Origin: Pseudomonas sp. St316 | GTDB taxonomy: Bacteria; Pseudomonadota; Gammaproteobacteria; Pseudomonadales; Pseudomonadaceae | DNA: 64,000 bases | Assembly (NCBI RefSeq): GCF_018325905.1 | Contig: NZ_AP021901.1 | Span: 4,960,001-5,024,000, forward strand | Direction: 5' to 3' | In this document: positions 45,124 through 54,700 of the stretch, one piece after another | Position numbering within the stretch: position 1 is the first letter of the stretch | Layout of the letters: every line of letters starts with the position of its first letter | Position numbers and translations under genes: made by a program | Notes under the pieces: generated by a model | What the model saw: only the letters and a program-made list of their open reading frames with translations | Told to the model about the DNA's origin: nothing | The model's database searches: none

Positions 45124-45218
45124 TATCGCGAGCACGCTCGCTTCCACATGGGGTCCGGGGTGTCCGCGCAATGGCTGTCCACCACAAATCCCTGTGGGAG
45201 CGAGCCTGCTCGCGATGC
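45124..45218. repeat. REPIN: inverted pair of REP sequences
   Basis: Left arm TATCGCGAGCACGCTCGCTT (with CCACATG) at 45124-45150; right arm CTGTGGGAGCGAGCCTGCTC (with GCGATGC) at 45192-45218. The arms are inverted with a 41-nt spacer, the layout of REPINs in the P. fluorescens group. It fills the gap between convergent plpD and fimV-like genes. Confidence 0.85.
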
Positions 45219-45245
45219 GGCCAGCAGCTACAACCTCGATAGCAC

Positions 45246-47216
45246 TTAGCGAATCCCTGCCAGCAACACCCGGGCGGTCTGCTTGAGAGCTTCGTCACCC
45301 TCTTCGAGCAGCTCCTCAAGCAGGGAGACGGCGGTTTTCAGGTCCCCATCGTCGATGCAATTCTGGGCCTGTTCCAGCTTGACCGAGTGTTCCGGGGCCT
45401 GAGGTTCGAGGGACAGGGTGTCCAGGGAAACAGGTTCAAGGGCCAGCGGCTCAAACTCCAGCGACTGCTCTTCGTCGGCGAAACTATCGAGGAAGGCATC
45501 GTCCAGCGACTCGGTTTCCAGAGGCGATTCCCATTGCAGGTCCGGTTCGTCGAAACCTGAAAGCGACAAGCCCTCGGCGGCACGTTGTGAAACAGCCCCT
45601 TTACCCGCAGTGTTGTCCTGGGCATCGGCGAGGTCCCAGCTGGTCTCCATGGACAGTGCATCCAGATCCAACTCGAACTCGTCACCCGGTACCGGCTCAC
45701 GCTCAGGAGCAGGTGTCGGTGCCGGAGCAGCTGCAAGAACCGGTACCTGAGGTTGTACCGACGCCACTGTCGGCGCGGCGATCATGGCAACCTTGGGATA
45801 GCGCCCGCGGATTTCCTCCAACGTCCCGGCATCGATACCCTGTGCCAGCAGATGATGTTCCTGGGCCTGGAAACCGATGACATCACCCTGCTTGCCCAGT
45901 ACTTCCAGCAACTTGAGGCCCAGGTCGGTGCGTTCCGGCTCCGCCAGCAACGCCGCGCGCAACAGCCCTGCGGCCTCGGTGAAACGACCGTAGGTCAAGT
46001 AGATCCCGACGCCCTCCAGCACATCACCCTGCGGCGCGTCCCCGTTATTGAACGACGCCGCGGTCTCGGACGGCTCCGTATCGGGAATTGATGCAAAAGC
46101 TTCGTCGCCCTCCTCCAGCATCGGCTCGGGACGTCCGCTCATCGGCTCCAACTCGGCCTGCTGCTGCCGACGCCGAACGAACAGTAACAGCGCCAGCAAC
46201 CCCAACAGCCCCACCAACCCCGCCAACCATGACCAATTGATCCCCTCTGGCTCGGCCACTGGCTCAGTCACGGGCTGTGCGTCCGGTACCGGTTCCGACA
46301 CCGGGGACGCTGGTTGCGGTTGCGGTTGCGGTTGCGCCGAGGCAACGGGGGCTGGCGCAACTTCGGCCAATCGGGCCTGCAATTCGCTGATCTGCTTGCG
46401 CTGGCCGGCGATTTCCTCATCCTGGGCCTGAATCCTGGCCTGCAGCGCCTCGATCGTCTTCTGTTGCTGCTGATTTTGCAGCACGCTGGCGGCCAATTGT
46501 TCATCGGACGCGGCGGGGGCCTGGCCGGCAGGGGTTGCAGTAGACGTCGGCAGCACGGCCGAGTCGGGCAGCAACAAGCGCTGGCCGATGGAAAGCCGAT
46601 CGCTGCCAGGGTTCAAGGCCTGGATGCCTTGCATAAGCTCATTGACCGATGCGTTGCTGCCGGCGTCATGCAGGCGCGTGGCGATGAGCCAGGGGTTGTC
46701 CCCCGGCACCACGGTGTAGCGCTTGCCCTGTACCGCCGGGGGTGGCTTGATGGACGGCGGGGCCTCGGAAGGTTCTTCACGGACCGACACGATACCCGCC
46801 GTGCCCGGCGGGTCGATCAGCACGGTGTATTCGCGCAGCAGGCGCCCGTTGGGCTGATTGAGCTGCACCAGGAAATTGAGAAACGGTTCCTCCACCGGTT
46901 TGCTGGAGGTCACCCGAATGAAGCTGCGCTCACCGCGCAACACCGGCGTGAAGCGCAGGTTGTTGAGAAAGAATGCCCGCTCCACACCCGCCCGGTTGAA
47001 ATCGTCCAGGCTCGCCAGGCTGGCCGACAGATCGCCCTCGCCGATCCCGGCCACATCGACCAGGGCGATATCGGCGCGCAACGGCTGGTTCAGGGCGGAA
47101 TGGAGCGTGATGTCCCCCAGCCCCAGCGCCGACGCCAAAGCCGAATACCCCAGGGCACCCACGACGACCGACACGTTGATCCAACCGCGCAACGTGGACT
47201 GCAAACTTTCAAGCAT
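45246..47216 (-). CDS. FimV/HubP-like polar protein, short form
   Basis: Inner-membrane protein of 656 residues with FimV layout: N-terminal membrane/signal segment (about 12-32), the FimV N-terminal domain (LGLGDITLHSALNQPLRADI; LRFTPVLRGERSFIRVTSSK), a LysM peptidoglycan-binding motif (about 165-212; YTVVPGDNPWLIATRLHDAG), a coiled coil (about 235-290), a Pro/Gln-rich stretch, a membrane helix (WLAGLVGLLGLLALLLFVRR), and an acidic cytoplasmic tail ending in the FimV C-terminal motif (KLEQAQNCIDDGDLKTAVSL). FimV marks cell poles and supports type IV pili in P. aeruginosa, where it is over 900 residues. This copy is shorter and not beside truA/asd, so it may be a second paralogue. Confidence 0.87.
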   Translation of the reverse strand: MLESLQSTLRGWINVSVVVGALGYSALASALGLGDITLHSALNQPLRADIALVDVAGIGEGDLSASLASLDDFNRAGVERAFFLNNLRFTPVLRGERSFIRVTSSKPVEEPFLNFLVQLNQPNGRLLREYTVLIDPPGTAGIVSVREEPSEAPPSIKPPPAVQGKRYTVVPGDNPWLIATRLHDAGSNASVNELMQGIQALNPGSDRLSIGQRLLLPDSAVLPTSTATPAGQAPAASDEQLAASVLQNQQQQKTIEALQARIQAQDEEIAGQRKQISELQARLAEVAPAPVASAQPQPQPQPASPVSEPVPDAQPVTEPVAEPEGINWSWLAGLVGLLGLLALLLFVRRRQQQAELEPMSGRPEPMLEEGDEAFASIPDTEPSETAASFNNGDAPQGDVLEGVGIYLTYGRFTEAAGLLRAALLAEPERTDLGLKLLEVLGKQGDVIGFQAQEHHLLAQGIDAGTLEEIRGRYPKVAMIAAPTVASVQPQVPVLAAAPAPTPAPEREPVPGDEFELDLDALSMETSWDLADAQDNTAGKGAVSQRAAEGLSLSGFDEPDLQWESPLETESLDDAFLDSFADEEQSLEFEPLALEPVSLDTLSLEPQAPEHSVKLEQAQNCIDDGDLKTAVSLLEELLEEGDEALKQTARVLLAGIR

Positions 47217-47329
47217 GGGTATCCCTTTCGACTACCAGACTGGGCGTAAACGCATCCAATACGATCACTTAGTACTGGTTATAGTTCGCTAATCGCCGAA
47301 TCTCAAAAGTCTGACGCCAGGGATATGCC

Positions 47330-47764
47330 TCAGGATCTTTCCAGGTTGGCCAGGATCGTACCGTGGACCCGCATGCACACGCGCATGTCCGCTTCGTCGA
47401 CCCCTTCGAACAGCTCACGACGCAGTTGCGTGGCAATGGTTTCGATTTGTTCGATCAACGGGAGGGCCGGTGCGCAGAGCACGATTTTCTTGGCCCGGCG
47501 GTCCTCCGCCACGGCCTGGCGCTGCACCAGCCCCTGGGATTCCAGGCTATCGAGCAACCGGGCCAGGGTCGGGCCTTCGACGGCGACACTCTGGGCCAGT
47601 TCACGCTGGGTCGGCGCCTGTTCGAAACGAGCCAGGTGCAACAGCACCAGCCAACGCGCCTGGGAAAGGCCCAGCCCGGCCAGGCGACGATCCAGTTCGG
47701 CACGCCAGCCTCGAGACATTTGCGCCAACTGCATGCCAAAACGGTGTTGATCGGTTAACGGCAT
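47330..47764 (-). CDS. MarR/SlyA-family transcriptional regulator
   Basis: A 144-residue winged-helix regulator: LSQARWLVLLHLARFEQAPT, recognition helix region LAQSVAVEGPTLARLLDSLE, wing VAEDRRAKKIVLCAPA. The DR in the wing is the conserved MarR Asp/Arg. No obvious target next to it; a palindrome 33 nt upstream of its start could be an autoregulatory operator. Confidence 0.92.
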   Translation of the reverse strand: MPLTDQHRFGMQLAQMSRGWRAELDRRLAGLGLSQARWLVLLHLARFEQAPTQRELAQSVAVEGPTLARLLDSLESQGLVQRQAVAEDRRAKKIVLCAPALPLIEQIETIATQLRRELFEGVDEADMRVCMRVHGTILANLERS

Positions 47765-47796
47765 AAAAAACTCATCAGATCTGAAATAGAGAAAAA

Positions 47797-47807
47797 CTAA
47801 TTATTAG
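47797..47807. promoter_or_regulatory. Palindrome, candidate MarR operator
   Basis: CTAATTATTAG, a perfect 11-bp palindrome in an AT-rich stretch 33 nt upstream of the marR-type start. Position and AT-rich half sites fit autoregulation by SlyA/MarR proteins, but it is short and could be chance. Confidence 0.35.
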
Positions 47808-47881
47808 TCAGCTAAGCATGAGCTTTGGATTCAAGCAAGGCTCGCCTTGTACTGAATCGTTAAAGGAGCGCAACTCACTGA

Positions 47882-50008
47882 TCAGACTTCAAATTCCGAC
47901 TGCAACGCAGCCCTGACGCAATACAGCACGCCTTCGGGAACCCGTCCGACAAACAATGCAGCGACTTCAGACACTGGTGGTAACTCGCCTTCGCCATCCA
48001 GGAACGCGTCCTGCACCTCACCCATCAGCTCTTCGGGGAGATCCAGTGCCTGTTCCAGTGATAGCTGCTGTTTGCCGATGGCCTCGGCCAGCATCGTGTA
48101 GACGTTCTTTTCCGAGCATTGCAATTGCCCGGCGATCTGCAACGGCGTCATGCCGGCCCGAGCCAGGGTGATGAGCTCGTGGCGGACATCGGCCACGGCC
48201 TTCGGTGCTTCGGCCTCGCCGCCCAGTACCTGGAGGAAGGCCTCGCCATAGCGTTCCAGCTTGCGCGCGCCCACGCCACTGACCCGGGCCATTTCCGCCA
48301 GGGAGGTGGGTTGGCTGCGAAGCATTTCCAGCAGCGTCGAGTCGGGGAAGATGACGTACGGTGGAACGCCGTGCTCCTCGGCCAACTTGCGCCGCAAGGC
48401 ACGCAAGGCTTCCCATTGATCGCGCTCTTCGCCGCGCACCAGTTGGCTGGCCTGGCTCTTGCTGCTCTTGACCGCCGTTGCCGGCTTGAGGTCGCGGCGC
48501 AGTTCCAGGGTGACCTCGCCTTTGAGCAGGGGCCGGCAAGTCGCACTCAGGCGCAGGCCGCCATAGCCTTCCAGGTCGATGTCGGCCAGACCGCGGGCCA
48601 CCAGTTGTCGGAACAATGAACGCCACTCACTCTCGGTGCGTGCCTTGCCCACACCGAACACCGACAGGTGCTGGTGGCCAAAGCTGCGGACCTTCTCGTT
48701 GTCCTTGCCCAGCAACACGTCCACCAGATGCCCGACACCGTAGCGTTGGCCGGTGCGAAAAATCGCCGACAACGCCTGGCGGGCCGGCTCGGTGGCGTCC
48801 CAGGTTTCCACGCCATCGACGCAGTTGTCGCAATGCCCGCACGGCTGGGGCATGTCTTCGTCAAAATAGGCCAGCAGGGTCTGGCGACGGCAGCGGGTTT
48901 CTTCGCACAGCGAGAGCATCGCGTCGAGCTTGTGCTGCTCCAGGCGCTTGTGCCGCTCATCGCCTTCGGAGTTCTGCAACATCTGCTTGAGCATCACCAC
49001 GTCTTGCAGGCCGTAGGCCATCCAGGCGTCGGCCGGCAAGCCATCACGGCCGGCACGCCCGGTTTCCTGGTAATACGCCTCGAGGGACTTGGGCAGGTCC
49101 AGGTGCGCGACAAACCGCACGTTGGGTTTGTCGATGCCCATACCGAACGCAATGGTGGCCACCATGATCAGACCTTCCTCGTTGAGGAAGCGCTTCTGGT
49201 GATAGGCCCGCAGGTCGTTGGGCAGCCCAGCGTGATACGGCAACGCCGGGAACCCTTGTTCACAAAGAAACGCCGCCACTTCATCGACCTTCTTGCGCGA
49301 CAGGCAATAGACGATGCCGGCATCACTGCGACGCTCGGCAAGAAACGCCAGCAATTGCTTGCGCGGCTGCTCCTTGGGCACGATGCGGTAGAAAATATTG
49401 GGACGGTCGAAGCTGGACAGGAACCGTTCGGCATTCTGCAAATGCAGGCGCTCGACGATTTCCTCACGGGTGCGCTTGTCGGCGGTGGCGGTCAGGGCGA
49501 TGCGCGGCACGTCGGGGAACAGTTCCGCCAACTGCCCCAGTTGCAGGTATTCACGACGGAAATCATGGCCCCACTGGGACACGCAGTGAGCTTCGTCGAT
49601 GGCGAACAGGGCGATTTCCAGGCTCTGCAGGAACGCCAGCATGCGCGGCTGCACCAGGCGTTCCGGCGCCAGGTACAACATCTTCACCTCGCCGCGCTTG
49701 ATGCACGTCGCCAGGTCCCGCTGTTGCTCGGCGCTGAGGGTAGAGTTCAGCGAAGCGGCGGCGACACCCAGCTCCTCAAGGGTCGCGACCTGGTCGTCCA
49801 TCAGGGCGATCAGCGGCGAGACCACCACCGCCAGGCCGTCGCGCAGCAGCGCCGGCACCTGGAAGCACAAGGACTTGCCGCCGCCGGTGGGCATGAGCAC
49901 CAGGGCATCGCCACCGCTGGCCACGCGCTCAATAATGGCACCCTGGCGGCCACGGAAACTGTCGTAGCCGAAGATGTCCTTGAGGACGCGTTGAGCCTGT
50001 TCGAGCAT
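47882..50008 (-). CDS. recQ: ATP-dependent DNA helicase RecQ
   Basis: 3'-5' DNA helicase of 708 residues (ATG 50008, [20 protein letters not shown]). Walker [12 protein letters not shown] (Lys45), DEAH box [19 protein letters not shown], motif [11 protein letters not shown], zinc cysteines (CRR...CGHCDNC), RQC winged helix, and an HRDC domain (about 530-610; [20 protein letters not shown]). A further C-terminal extension (about 620-708) with an HTH-like segment ([20 protein letters not shown]) is longer than E. coli RecQ. The open frame to 50173 runs into non-conserved sequence. It acts in recombination repair and fork restart. Confidence 0.95.
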   Translation of the reverse strand: MLEQAQRVLKDIFGYDSFRGRQGAIIERVASGGDALVLMPTGGGKSLCFQVPALLRDGLAVVVSPLIALMDDQVATLEELGVAAASLNSTLSAEQQRDLATCIKRGEVKMLYLAPERLVQPRMLAFLQSLEIALFAIDEAHCVSQWGHDFRREYLQLGQLAELFPDVPRIALTATADKRTREEIVERLHLQNAERFLSSFDRPNIFYRIVPKEQPRKQLLAFLAERRSDAGIVYCLSRKKVDEVAAFLCEQGFPALPYHAGLPNDLRAYHQKRFLNEEGLIMVATIAFGMGIDKPNVRFVAHLDLPKSLEAYYQETGRAGRDGLPADAWMAYGLQDVVMLKQMLQNSEGDERHKRLEQHKLDAMLSLCEETRCRRQTLLAYFDEDMPQPCGHCDNCVDGVETWDATEPARQALSAIFRTGQRYGVGHLVDVLLGKDNEKVRSFGHQHLSVFGVGKARTESEWRSLFRQLVARGLADIDLEGYGGLRLSATCRPLLKGEVTLELRRDLKPATAVKSSKSQASQLVRGEERDQWEALRALRRKLAEEHGVPPYVIFPDSTLLEMLRSQPTSLAEMARVSGVGARKLERYGEAFLQVLGGEAEAPKAVADVRHELITLARAGMTPLQIAGQLQCSEKNVYTMLAEAIGKQQLSLEQALDLPEELMGEVQDAFLDGEGELPPVSEVAALFVGRVPEGVLYCVRAALQSEFEV

Positions 50009-50224
50009 AGAAACTCCAAAAATCACCGAAACATCCCTGCAAGGCTGGTTCAGAATCGCAAACGCTGCACCGGCAAATCGTAAGTGCGCGTTTCGAACCG
50101 GCGGGACGCCGCAGGGCATCACAAAACGCGGCAGTATACCCGAGGCCTTCGTTGCGAAGGGCGCTGCTGACAAGAGGTGCTTGGCGCGGGGATGTCCGAC
50201 ACATGGCTTGTGTTGTCACAAGTC

Positions 50225-50315
50225 CCTGTGGGAGCACTTGCTCGCGATAGCGGTGGGTCATTTTGAGAAAATGTGGAATGTAACGCCCTCATCGCGAGCA
50301 AGCTCGCTCCCACAT
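50225..50315. repeat. REPIN between recQ and the yecA-family gene
   Basis: Arms CTGTGGGAGCACTTGCTCGC (50225 on) and GCGAGCAAGCTCGCTCCCAC (to about 50313) are inverted, with about 38 nt between. The rest of the 433-nt gap 50009-50441 shows no gene; it must hold the divergent recQ and yecA promoters, which I cannot place with confidence. Confidence 0.85.
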
Positions 50316-50441
50316 TTGATCTGCAGGCTCCCATTTGTGTCCACCCTCGGACCGTCGAGAGGCAAATACGCCACGCGGCTGGCCTGGGCGCTCAAGAAGG
50401 CCTAGAATTCCCGCATTGTTTATTCCCCAAGGTAGCCCGTA

Positions 50442-51029
50442 ATGTCCTTCGCTGAGCAACTGACCCGCCTGCAAGTCTTCCTCGACGCCGATGAGCTGCA
50501 CGAAGAGGCGCTGGACTACGTGGCCGCTCACGGCTATCTGACCGCCCTGTCCATCTGCGCAGAAACGGTGCCGGACCGAGAGTGGATCGACGCCCTGTTC
50601 GCCGAAGAGCCGCATTACAGCGACGAAGCCCAACGCGTCGAAATCGAAGCCACGCTGGTCGGCCTCAAGGCCCACATCGCCCGCCAACTGGCTTCCGACG
50701 AAGAATTCGAACTGCCGTGCGACCTGGACCTGGGCGATGACCCGGACGATTCGGAACTGCGTGGATGGTGCATCGGCTTCATGGAAGGCGTGTTCCTGCG
50801 CGAAGCCGCCTGGTTCGAAACCGCCGAAGAGGAAGTCAGCGAAATGCTGCTGCCGATCATGGTCGGTTCCGGCCTGTTCGACGAGCAACCGGAATTTTCC
50901 GATATCGCCGCCGACGCCAACCTGATGGACGACATGATCGTCCAGATCCCCGAAGCCCTCACGGCCCTGTACCTGCTGTGCAACGCACCGGACGAGAAAC
51001 CGGCGATCCTCAAGCCTCGCCACCACTGA
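50442..51029 (+). CDS. YecA/UPF0149 family protein
   Basis: Acidic, helical protein of 195 residues of the YecA/YgfB (UPF0149) type (RGWCIGFMEGVFLREAAWFE). Unlike long YecA members it lacks the C-terminal SEC-C zinc motif. Function is not established in general. It is followed after 8 nt by the YbaN-like gene on the same strand, so the two may be co-transcribed. Confidence 0.87.
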   Translation: MSFAEQLTRLQVFLDADELHEEALDYVAAHGYLTALSICAETVPDREWIDALFAEEPHYSDEAQRVEIEATLVGLKAHIARQLASDEEFELPCDLDLGDDPDDSELRGWCIGFMEGVFLREAAWFETAEEEVSEMLLPIMVGSGLFDEQPEFSDIAADANLMDDMIVQIPEALTALYLLCNAPDEKPAILKPRHH

Positions 51030-51037
51030 GTGACCGG

Positions 51038-51433
51038 GTGCCCTCGCCTGTCGGCAATCGCCCGCTGATCCTGCGTTACGTTCTGTTGGCCATCGGCTGG
51101 CTGAGCGTAGCGCTGGGGGTCATCGGCATCTTCGTTCCCGTACTGCCCACCACCCCTTTCCTGCTCCTGGCGGCGGCCTGTTTCGCCCGCAGCTCGCCGC
51201 GCTTCTACCAATGGCTGGTCGAACATCCCCGCCTCGGCCCATGGATTAGCGACTACCTCAGCGGCAACGGCATCCCGCTCAAGGGCAAGGTCTATGCCAT
51301 AGGGCTGATGTGGGCGAGCATCCTCTTTTCCTGCTACCTGGTGCCCCTGCCGTGGGCCCGGGGGTTCATGCTCACCAGTGCGGTGCTGGTGACGGTTTAT
51401 ATCCTCAAGCAGAAGACGTTGCGCAGGCCCTGA
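51038..51433 (+). CDS. YbaN/DUF454 family membrane protein
   Basis: Small inner-membrane protein of 131 residues. The family signature is plain: VLLAIGWLSVALGVIGIFVP, then LPTTPFLLLAAACFARSSPR, and two further hydrophobic helices near the end. Function unknown. I chose GTG 51038, the last plausible start before the conserved region that does not run into the yecA-type gene; its ribosome site is weak. Confidence 0.83.
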   Translation: MPSPVGNRPLILRYVLLAIGWLSVALGVIGIFVPVLPTTPFLLLAAACFARSSPRFYQWLVEHPRLGPWISDYLSGNGIPLKGKVYAIGLMWASILFSCYLVPLPWARGFMLTSAVLVTVYILKQKTLRRP

Positions 51434-51467
51434 GTCTCCACTGTGGCGAGGGGGCTTGGTCCCGCTG

Positions 51468-51575
51468 GAGCTGTAGGCGCTGGCGAAGCCTGCGATTTTT
51501 TGATCTTGATCTTTCGCTCTGGACTCAATCGGTGCTGGAAAGATCGCAGCCTCGTTGCACTCGACAGCTCCTACG
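51468..51575. repeat. Intergenic palindromic repeat, copy 2
   Basis: Related to the element at 35067-35160: GAGCTGTAGGCGCTGGCGAA at the left, inner TTGATCTT and GGAAAGATCGCAGCCTCG, and CGACAGCTCCTACG at the right. Further short fragments of the same family (TCCTACAAAGCTCC, GGCTCCTACAGCGCAGCCGA) follow to 51640, so several insertions or decayed copies may be present. Confidence 0.8.
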
Positions 51576-51659
51576 CAGCGTCCTACAAAGCTCCTATAAA
51601 GCCCCTCCACGGCTCCTACAGCGCAGCCGAGCGGGAGCAAGGTTCCTCGCCACAAAAGC

Positions 51660-51696
51660 AAAACCCGCCATCTCCAGACCGGAGATGGCGGGTTTT
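51660..51696 (-). terminator. Strong rho-independent terminator of the adhesin gene (bidirectional)
   Basis: AAAACCCGCCATCTCC, a 5-nt loop, and GGAGATGGCGGGTTTT form a 16-bp perfect stem with T runs on both strands. It sits 15 nt past the adhesin stop codon and could also end transcripts coming from the yecA/ybaN side. Confidence 0.9.
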
Positions 51697-51711
51697 GTCG
51701 TTCAGCTCACC

Positions 51712-54700
51712 TTACACCGTGTCCACCTTCAGCGAATGATCATTCAACATGCCGTTGATTATGGTCGCCGTGTCCGCTCCGCCGATGATTCCCCCCGCGC
51801 CCGGCGTAACGCCATAGTGACTGGCGAGGTTGACGCCGGCCAGGTCGATGGTCTGGTTCGGCGTGGCACCGGCAATGGCGCTGACGTCGATGCTGGTGAC
51901 GACCGCCCCACCGCTGCCGCTCACGCTGAAATGCAGGTAATCGTCCAGTGACGCGGTGCTGCCATTCTCCCCTTGCAACAACTGGGACAGGTCGAGTTTG
52001 TCGACGCCGGGCGCGAAGTCCGTAATCACATCGTGGCCACTGTTGCCTGCCTGCCATTGGAAGGTATCGGCACCACTACCGCCGGTCAGGGTGTTGTTGC
52101 CCAGACCGCCGATCAGCAGGTCATCGCCGCCACCGCCATTGAGCACGTCATGGCCCAATCCACCGTTGATGCGGTTGCTGGCGCCGTCACCGGTGAGGGT
52201 GTCATTGAAGTTCGAGCCGAGGAGGTTTTCAATGCCGGCCAGGGTGTCAGTGCCCGCGCCCAGGGTGTTTTGGGCCGCCAACAGGCCGAGGTTCACCGTG
52301 ACCGCCGCCGTGGCGTGAGCGTAGCTGGCAGTATCGTTGCCGGTGCCGCCATCGAGCAGGTCATTGCCCGCTCCACTGTAGAGCAAGTCGTCACCCGCCC
52401 CGCCATGCAAGGTATTGTTGCCCGAACCGGCGCTGAGGATGTCGTTGCCGTCGCCCGCGTTGAGGGTGTTGTCACCGTTGCCGGCCAACAGCACATCATC
52501 GCCACTGGTGCCCGTCAGGGTATGGCCCGCCTGATAGCTGATGCCTACCGACGCACTGTCACTGCCGCCGTGGTTGTCGCTCGCGGTGTAGCTGCCATGG
52601 TAATCCGGTGTTTTGTCCTGCGCACCGGCATAGTCGACGGTCAGGGTCAGTTGATAGTTTTCCGCAGCGTTGGAATTACCACCACCGGGATTGGGGATGT
52701 TGGTGACGTGGATCTGGTAGTTGCCATCCGCCGCCGCCGTGAACGAGGCGCCGTCACTGATCGCAATGAAAGGCCCACCGTTGAGAGAGTACTCAAGGGT
52801 GATATGACCGCCCGCCAGATTATGGTCCAAGGTCAGGGTTTCGCCCTGCTTGAGGCTGATGTTGAGCCGGTCCTCATCGTTGGCGTTGTTGTTGGACACC
52901 ATCCCCAGTGCACCGCTGACCACCAGCATCGCCGTCATGCTCGCGGTATTGGCGACAAAGGCACTGCGGCTGAGGTTGATCGACTGCACGTTGTTGCCGG
53001 TGAAGCTGGCCGTGCCAGTGCTGCCGGTGAAATCCCCGCCTTTGGCGGTCCAACCGGTATTGAAACTGGTGGGTGACGCGGTGAGCGGATCGCCATTGGC
53101 GTCGCTGTCGTTACCCAGCAGCAATTCACCTGGGATCACGATGTTGCCCGACAGCACGTTGGTGATGATGTTGTCATCGACGGCGATCGGCGGGCTGTTG
53201 GGCACGACGTTGATCACCAGGTTGGAGCCCGCCAGGTCACCGTCATTGTCGCTGATGGTGTAGCCGATGTGCTCGGTGATCAAGGTGCTGGTGGCGGTCT
53301 GGGAGGTGTAGCTGAACGCACCGGTATCCAGGTTGACCACCAGGGTACCGTTGTGGCCGGTGGCGATGCTCAGCGTGTTGGTGACGGTATTGAAAGCGCC
53401 GTGGTTGGCCCCGCCACTGGCGCTCAGTGCACCCTGGCCACCGTTGGCCGCCGGGTCGTAGCTGTACGTGGTGCCATCGACCACCAGGCTTTTGACAAAC
53501 CCACCATCTGCGCCGAAGGAACCTCCCTCGCCCAGCAGGTTGCCGGTAACCGGCGCGCCTTGCACCGTGCCGGAAAGCACCGAGTTGAGCTGGTTCAGGT
53601 CGGTGACCACCACCGCGTTGGTGTTGGTATGAGCGCTGCCGTCGTAGGCCAGCGGGTCGAGGTAGTCGTTACTGACACCGTCGCCCAAGCCGATGGCGTA
53701 GTGCTTGATGCCGTTGGCATCGAGAAAGGCTTTCCACGCTGCCTCGTCCGCCGTGCCGGTTTCCAGGCCAGAGTTGGGCTTACCGTCCGAGAAGAAGTAG
53801 CCGATGTTCTGCGCGCCGGTCAGTTGCCCGGACGTGACGAACGCGGTCTTGGCCGCCGCCACCGCCGCGTCATAGTTGGTCCCGCCACCCGCCGACAAGC
53901 TGGAGAGAAGCGACTTGGCGGTCGCCACATCAACCCACACCGAAGTCTGGTCGGTGGCACTGTTGCTGAACGTCACGAGCTGGACTTTCACATCCCCCAG
54001 GTCATCGTATTTATCGAGCAAGGCGCTGATGGCCTGTTTCGCCAGGTCCAGCCGCGAAAGCCCCGGCACACCGGAGTCATCGGCCATGCTGCCGGACACG
54101 TCGAGCACGATCAGCAGGTTCGAATCGATCTCCACCGCTGTAACCGAGCGCTCGGACGCAACGGCCTTTGGCACATCATCGACAATGCTCACCACCAGGT
54201 TGCCCGTGGTGCTGTTGCCCAGGGCGTCCGTGGCCTGATAGGTGAAGCTTTCGCTCAGCGCATTCGGGCCATCGTTGGCATGGGGCATGGTCGTGGCGGG
54301 CGACGTCAGGGTGTAGGTGTACGAACCGTCCGGGTGGAGCAGCAACTGGCCGTAGGCGCCGCTGGCGTTGCCCACCAGGGTGAAGGTGACGGCGCCCGTG
54401 GCACCGCTGATCGATCCTACCAAGGTGCCGCTGGCGGTTTCGCTGGTGGCGCTCGGGTCGCTGCCGGTGACGGTGCCGGGGGCCAGGTCCTGGCCGTCTT
54501 GGGTCAGGTCGAGGGCTTTTTCGTAGACCGTAATGTCGTGGTCGGTTTCTGCAATGAGGCAGCTGTTGTGCACGTCTATGGTGAGGGTGGTGGTGCTTTC
54601 ATCACCATCGGCGTCGCGCACGGTGTAGGTGAACACATCGGTGGCACCCGCCGCACCGACAGCGTCGGGGTTGCTGTGGTAGACGGCGTTGCCATTGGCG

